Assembly (NCBI RefSeq): GCF_027622945.1
Contig: NZ_JAPZVQ010000014.1
Coordinates: forward strand, 1 to 64,000
Direction: 5' to 3'
DNA length: 64,000 bases
From: Glycomyces lechevalierae
GTDB lineage: Bacteria; Actinomycetota; Actinomycetes; Mycobacteriales; Micromonosporaceae
Shown: positions 59,630 to 64,000 of the stretch, one piece after another
How positions within the stretch are numbered: the first letter of the stretch is position 1
Layout: the number at the start of each line of letters is the position of its first letter
The notes under the pieces: model-generated
Told to the model about the DNA's origin: nothing
Databases searched by the model: none
The model's input: the letters and a program-made list of their open reading frames with translations, nothing else
Program-made: the position numbers and the translations under genes

Positions 59630-60495
59630 CGGGTCACGGCCTCTCGGAAGATCTCGGCGATGGTGGGCTGGTCGTACGCGAAGTGGGTGACGCGCCCGGC
59701 CGCGGCGGCGATACGCAGCACCTCCTGGTCGTCGGCGTCCTCCACGAGGTAGTCGTCCCCGTCACGGGTCACGGTGCCGGGGAACGCGCCGGTGAGGTCC
59801 TGGGCGGTCTGGACGCACACGCGCAACTGCTTGACCTCCTTGGCCTTCAGCTCCTCCACCGATCCGGCGGCGATGATCTTCCCGTTGCCGATGATGACGA
59901 CGGAGTCGCAGAGCCGTTCGATGAGGTCGAGCTGGTGGCTGGAGAAGATGACGGGCGCGCCGTCCGCGGCGCGGTCCTTGAGGGCGGTGCCCATGACGTC
60001 CACGGCGATCGGGTCGAGGCCCGAGAAGGGCTCGTCGAGGATGAGCGCCTCGGGGTCGTGCACGAGCGAGACGGCGAGCTGGACGCGCTGCTGGTTGCCG
60101 AGGGAGAGGTCCTGCACGAAGTCGCCGGCGCGCTCGGTCAGGTTCAACTGCTCGAGCAGGGCGGCGGCCGAGCGCCTGGCCTCGGCGCGGCTCATGCCGT
60201 GCAGCTCACCGAAGTACGCGATCTGCTCGGCGGTCTTCATCTTCGGGTACAGCCCTCGTTCCGAAGGCATGTAACCGAAGCGGCGGCGCGCGGCGACGTC
60301 GAGCGGGGCGCCGTCGTAGACGATCCGGCCGCTGTCCGCGGCGAGGACGCCCATCGCGATGCGCATGGTGGTGGTCTTGCCGGCGCCGTTCGCGCCGACG
60401 AACCCGACCACTTCGCCGGGGGCGGCGGTGAGCGAGACACCGTCGAGCGCGACGGTGTCGCCGAACCGCTTGTGCAGGTCCTTGATTTCGAGCAT
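59626..60495 (-). CDS. ABC transporter ATP-binding protein (NatA-like)
   Basis: This 289-residue ATPase has Walker A GANGAGKTT, a signature of the form LSLGNQQRVQLA, Walker B ALILDEPFSGLDPIA and a following SSHQLD switch. The C-terminal about 70 residues (LRVCVQTAQDLTGAF...) are typical of the Ccm/NatA/YhaQ group of exporters. It is co-transcribed with the downstream permease and overlaps it, forming a heteromeric exporter. It is separated from narK by a hairpin. Confidence 0.88.
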   Translation of the reverse strand: MLEIKDLHKRFGDTVALDGVSLTAAPGEVVGFVGANGAGKTTTMRIAMGVLAADSGRIVYDGAPLDVAARRRFGYMPSERGLYPKMKTAEQIAYFGELHGMSRAEARRSAAALLEQLNLTERAGDFVQDLSLGNQQRVQLAVSLVHDPEALILDEPFSGLDPIAVDVMGTALKDRAADGAPVIFSSHQLDLIERLCDSVVIIGNGKIIAAGSVEELKAKEVKQLRVCVQTAQDLTGAFPGTVTRDGDDYLVEDADDQEVLRIAAAAGRVTHFAYDQPTIAEIFREAVTR

Positions 60496-60518
60496 GTCCT
60501 CACCCTAGGACGCGGATC

Positions 60519-60554
60519 GGGCCGGATCCTCCGCCTTGAGGCGGATTCCGGCCC
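60519..60554 (-). terminator. Terminator after narK
   Basis: A GGGCCGGA...CCGCC stem with one small internal mismatch and a TTGA loop lies 9 bp beyond the minus-strand narK stop. Confidence 0.5.
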
Positions 60555-60562
60555 GGCCGCGT

Positions 60563-61789
60563 TCATTCGCGAGGAGTAATCAGGTCGGCCTGCGGGAGTT
60601 TCCGGAACGCCTTGAGGGTGAACAGCCCGACCAGCAGCGCCGTGACCGCGAGCAGCAGCAGCCCGATCGTGTAGTCGCCGTTCGCCTGGTAGTTCGCGCC
60701 CATGATGAGCGGCGGGAAGTACCCGCCGAGGCCGCCCGCCGCGCCCACGATCCCCGTGACGCCGCCGACGCGGGCCGGGTCGACGAGCTCGGCCACCAGC
60801 GCGAACACGCCGCCGGTGCCGAGGCCGAGGAACAGCGCCATGAGGACGAACGAGGCCCCGGCCGGGATCTCCAGGGGCGGTTCGAAGGAGAGGACCACGG
60901 CCATGATCGCGGCCCCGAAGAAGGAGGTGAGGCAGACCTTGAGCGGCCCGACCTTGTCCGAGAGGATCCCGCCGGCCGGGCGGGCGACGACCGCGGCGAG
61001 GCTGAACCCGGCCGTGCGCAGGCCCGCGTCGGTCTGCGCGAGGCCGTACGCGGACACCAGCATCGTCGGCAGGTAGGTCGAGAACGCGACGAACCCGCCG
61101 AACGCGATGGCGTACAGCAGCGACATCTGCCAGGTGACCTTGAGCCTCATGACGGCCTTGAGGCGCGGCAGTGCCGGCTCGGTCGAGGGCCGCCACTGCG
61201 GGGCGTTGCGCGCGGACGCCCACACGATCACGCCCATGACGGCGAGCGCGGCGCACATGACGAGGTGGGTGGCCAAGAGCCCCATGCCGTCCACGAGCCG
61301 CGGCGTGAGGAACGCCGAGAGCGCGGTGCCGCCCATGCCCGCGCCGAAGATCCCGGTCGCGAACCCGCGCTTCGCGGGCGGGTACCAGGCGTTCACGAAC
61401 GGGATGCCGACCGCGAACGACGTGCCCGCGATGCCGAGCAGGAACCCCGAGACCAGCAGGGCCGCATACGAATTGCCGGAGAGGCCCACGAGCAGCACGG
61501 GCACGATCGAGACGAAGCACGCGGCGGTGAGCATGACCCGCCCGCCGAACCGGTCGGTGAGGATGCCCGCCGGGATGCGCCCGACCGCGCCCACGAGCAC
61601 CGGGAACGCGACGAGGACCGAGAGCTGCGTCGGGTCGAGGTCGAGCCGGTCGGCGTAGGTCTTCGAGAGCGGGCCGATGAGGTTCCACGCCCAGAACGTC
61701 AGCGCGAACGCGGCGGTCGCGAGCGCGAGGTTCTGGCCGGCCCCCCGCTGCACGGCCGCCCTCGCGGCGGTGGTCGATCCGGTGCTCAT
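60563..61789 (-). CDS. narK: Nitrate/nitrite transporter NarK
   Basis: This 408-residue MFS transporter of the NNP family has about 12 helices. Evidence is AFALTFWAWNLIGPLSKTYADRLDLDPTQLSVLVAFPVLVGAVGRIPAGILTDRFGGR and two glycine-rich nitrate signatures (GIFGAGMGGTALSAF near the fifth helix and VGAAGGLGGYFPPLIMG near the eleventh). It imports nitrate or exchanges it for nitrite, to feed the respiratory reductase encoded divergently. The ATG at 61789 has GAGGAGG six bases upstream; the longer frame is not needed. Confidence 0.93.
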   Translation of the reverse strand: MSTGSTTAARAAVQRGAGQNLALATAAFALTFWAWNLIGPLSKTYADRLDLDPTQLSVLVAFPVLVGAVGRIPAGILTDRFGGRVMLTAACFVSIVPVLLVGLSGNSYAALLVSGFLLGIAGTSFAVGIPFVNAWYPPAKRGFATGIFGAGMGGTALSAFLTPRLVDGMGLLATHLVMCAALAVMGVIVWASARNAPQWRPSTEPALPRLKAVMRLKVTWQMSLLYAIAFGGFVAFSTYLPTMLVSAYGLAQTDAGLRTAGFSLAAVVARPAGGILSDKVGPLKVCLTSFFGAAIMAVVLSFEPPLEIPAGASFVLMALFLGLGTGGVFALVAELVDPARVGGVTGIVGAAGGLGGYFPPLIMGANYQANGDYTIGLLLLAVTALLVGLFTLKAFRKLPQADLITPRE

Positions 61790-61896
61790 CTGCGGCCTCC
61801 TCGAGGGAACGGGTACATGCGCCACTCTCGCAAGGTTCGCGGCGGCGCGGAACGGCTCCTGGTCCCGCGGACAGTATGCCGATTAGTCCTCTTTGA

Positions 61897-61915
61897 AGGG
61901 ACCAAAGACCCTAAT
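61897..61915. promoter_or_regulatory. DevR/DosR-like box between narK and narG
   Basis: AGGGACCAAAGACCCTAAT contains GGGACC-aaa-GACCCT, which agrees closely with the actinobacterial DevR/DosR consensus (GGGAC..NNG.CCC). The flanking ATTAG (61882) and CTAAT are also paired. It lies 65 bp upstream of narG and 108 bp upstream of narK, a position suited to hypoxic or nitric-oxide induction of both. Confidence 0.6.
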
Positions 61916-61979
61916 CTGGGCAGCGGGCGCCTGCTTCCATACAGGAGTCACCGCACGCCGTCCGAAGGGAGCCTGCCGC

Positions 61980-64000
61980 ATGCCGCACACCGACGAGGCC
62001 GCCCCCGCCGCCGCCGACCTCCTCCTGCGGACCGGCCTCTTCCTCACCCGCTCCGAATCCACAGAGGACAAGCGCGTCGTGTTCAAGCAGGGCGGCCGCG
62101 AAGGCGACGTGTTCTACCGCGACCGCTGGAGCCACGACAAGGTCGTGCGCTCCACCCACGGCGTCAACTGCACCGGCTCCTGCTCGTGGAACGTGTACGT
62201 CAAGGACGGCATCATCACCTGGGAGACCCAGGCGACCGACTACCCCTCCGTCGGCCCCGACCGCCCCGAGTACGAGCCGCGCGGCTGCCCCCGCGGCGCC
62301 GCGTTCTCCTGGTACACCTACTCGCCGACCCGCGTGCGCTACCCGTACGGGCGCGGCGTCCTCATCGAGATGTACCGCGAAGCCAAAGCGCGCCTTGGCG
62401 ATCCGGTCGCCGCCTGGGCCGAGGTCACGACCGACCCGGACAAGCGCCGCCGCTACCAGTCCGCGCGCGGCAAGGGCGGCCTCGTGCGCATCACCTGGGA
62501 CGAGGCGGTCGAGATCGCCGCCGCCGCCCACGTGCACACCATCGGCGCGTACGGCCCCGACCGCATCGCCGGCTTCAGCCCGATCCCCGCGATGTCGCAG
62601 GTCTCGCACGGCGTGGGCGCCCGCTTCGTGAACCTCCTCGGCGGCTCGATGCTCTCCTTCTACGACTGGTACGCCGACCTCCCCGTCGCGTCCCCGCAGG
62701 TCTTCGGCGACCAGACCGACGTGCCCGAGTCGGGGGACTGGTGGGACGCCGCGTACCTCATGCTCTGGGGCTCGAACGTGCCCGTCACCCGCACCCCGGA
62801 CGCGCACTGGATGGCCGAGGCCCGCTACCGGGGCCAGAAGGTCGTCACGGTCGCCCCCGACTACAACGACGCCGCGAAGTTCGCGGACGAATGGCTCGCC
62901 CCGCACCCGGGCACCGACGGCGCGCTGGCGATGGCGATGGGCCATGTGATCCTCAAGGAGCACTTCGTGGACCGGCGCACGGAGGCCTTCGACGCATACG
63001 TGCGCAAGTACACCGACCTGCCGTTCCTGGTCGAACTCATCGAGCGCGAAGGCGGTCTGGTGCCGGGCAAGTTCCTGCGCCGAGACGCCCTGCCCGGCGA
63101 GGAGCCGTACGCCGAATGGAAGCCGGTCTTCATCGACGCGCGCACTGATGAGCCCCGCGCCCCGCACGGCACCCTCGGCCACCGGTGGGACGAGGAGCAC
63201 TCGGGCAACTGGAACCTCGACCTGGAAGGCGCCGAGCCGCTGCTCAGCTTCCACGCCGAGGGCTGCGAGACCGAGGCGATCGCGTTGCCGCGCTTCGACG
63301 GCGACGGGGACGCGATGGTTCGAGGCGTCCCGGTCCGGCGAGTCGAAGGCCGCCTGGTCACCACCGTCTTCGACCTGCTCCTGGCCCAGTACGGCGTGGC
63401 CCGCCCCGGCCTCCCGGGGCAGTGGCCCGGCGGCTACGACGACGCCTCGCAGCCGTGCACGCCCGCCTGGTCGGAGTCGATCACCTCCGTGAGGGCCGAC
63501 CGGACCATCCGCATCGCCCGCGAGCTCGCCGCCACCGCAAGGGATTCGGGCGGACGCGCGATGATCGTGCTCGGCGCGGGCACGAACCAGTGGTTCCACG
63601 GCGACACCATGTACCGCGCGTTCCTCACCCTCCTGCTCCTCACCGGCTGCCAGGGCAGGAACGGCGGCGGCTGGGCCCACTACGTCGGCCAGGAGAAATG
63701 CCGCACCCAGACCGGTTGGGCCGCATACGCATCGGCGATGGACTGGACCCGCCCCGCCCGCTTCATGGCCGCGACCCCGTACTGGTACCTGCACACCGAC
63801 CAGTGGCGGTACGACACCTACAAGGCCGACGCGCTCACTGCCGCCACGGGCCCCGGCACGATCGGGGCCACCCACACCGCCGACCTCATCGCCGCCTCCG
63901 CGCGTATGGGCTGGATGCCGTCCTACCCCACGTTCAACCGCAACCCGCTGCTCCTCGCGCAGGAAGCCCGCGAGGCCGGGCTCGAACCGGCCGCGTACAT
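61980..64000 (+). CDS. narG: Respiratory nitrate reductase alpha subunit, cut by window end
   Basis: The gene starts at the ATG at 61980, and 673 codons are visible before the end of the window; full NarG has about 1200-1250. It reduces nitrate to nitrite with quinol electrons, via a molybdopterin guanine dinucleotide cofactor and the FS0 cluster. Evidence is RDRWSHDKVVRSTHGVNCTGSCSW, with the His and Cys cluster ligands; YEPRGCPRGAAFSWYTYSPTRVRYPY; YDWYADLPVASPQVFGDQTD, with the Asp that ligates molybdenum; and LWGSNVPVTRTPDAHW. The remaining narHJI genes should follow outside the window. Confidence 0.96.
   Translation, partial: MPHTDEAAPAAADLLLRTGLFLTRSESTEDKRVVFKQGGREGDVFYRDRWSHDKVVRSTHGVNCTGSCSWNVYVKDGIITWETQATDYPSVGPDRPEYEPRGCPRGAAFSWYTYSPTRVRYPYGRGVLIEMYREAKARLGDPVAAWAEVTTDPDKRRRYQSARGKGGLVRITWDEAVEIAAAAHVHTIGAYGPDRIAGFSPIPAMSQVSHGVGARFVNLLGGSMLSFYDWYADLPVASPQVFGDQTDVPESGDWWDAAYLMLWGSNVPVTRTPDAHWMAEARYRGQKVVTVAPDYNDAAKFADEWLAPHPGTDGALAMAMGHVILKEHFVDRRTEAFDAYVRKYTDLPFLVELIEREGGLVPGKFLRRDALPGEEPYAEWKPVFIDARTDEPRAPHGTLGHRWDEEHSGNWNLDLEGAEPLLSFHAEGCETEAIALPRFDGDGDAMVRGVPVRRVEGRLVTTVFDLLLAQYGVARPGLPGQWPGGYDDASQPCTPAWSESITSVRADRTIRIARELAATARDSGGRAMIVLGAGTNQWFHGDTMYRAFLTLLLLTGCQGRNGGGWAHYVGQEKCRTQTGWAAYASAMDWTRPARFMAATPYWYLHTDQWRYDTYKADALTAATGPGTIGATHTADLIAASARMGWMPSYPTFNRNPLLLAQEAREAGLEPAAY

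Overview
The window is chromosomal DNA of very high GC content from an actinobacterium. The main evidence is the complete fhaA-fhaB-pstP-rodA-pbpA-pknA-pknB locus, many XRE/DUF397 and DUF2510/RDD proteins, OafA-type acyltransferases, a type II glutamine synthetase and LPxTG wall proteins. No arabinogalactan or mycolate genes are visible. A Glycomyces/Stackebrandtia-like actinomycete fits, but this is an inference from gene style and not a match.

Layout. 0.1-3.7 kb holds a DUF4190 membrane protein, a DUF2510-RDD membrane protein translationally coupled to a HisC/Pat-type aminotransferase, and a small XRE regulator. 3.8-13.8 kb is the conserved Ser/Thr-kinase and cell-elongation locus: two FHA proteins, the PP2C phosphatase, SEDS polymerase RodA, class B PBP, and two receptor kinases, the second with PASTA repeats. 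It ends in a strong terminator. 13.8-16.2 kb is a small accessory stretch with three overlapping hypothetical genes, divergent from a probably leaderless DUF5753 regulator and its DUF397 partner. 16.3-22.4 kb is a five-gene oligopeptide ABC importer on the minus strand. 22.7-24.0 kb is icd.

24.2-47.4 kb is a long surface-glycan region. It has a LicC-like nucleotidyltransferase, a predicted sn-glycerol-1-phosphate dehydrogenase and an ABC-2 polymer exporter in one overlapping operon. These are followed by three OafA-type acyltransferases with SGNH domains, a lipoprotein, five glycosyltransferase genes, a rhamnosyltransferase-like gene and a sulfotransferase-like gene. Together they could make, export and decorate a wall or capsule glycopolymer.

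47.5-56.6 kb carries glnII, then secreted proteins. Four tandem genes encode small exported proteins built on a Cys-x12/13-Cys WQ(I/V)CG repeat that I cannot assign to a known family. A GH95-type glycosidase with a perfect palindrome at its start codon follows, and then two paralogous LPxTG-anchored proteins. 57.0-64.0 kb holds an NCS2 purine permease, a NatAB-like ABC exporter, the nitrate transporter narK and, divergently, the start of narG, which is cut by the window end. The narK-narG spacer carries a DevR/DosR-like box, which would fit hypoxic control of nitrate respiration.

The best candidates for something undescribed are the WQICG repeat cluster (50.0-52.0 kb) and the glycerol-1-phosphate-linked glycan operon (24.2-27.7 kb).
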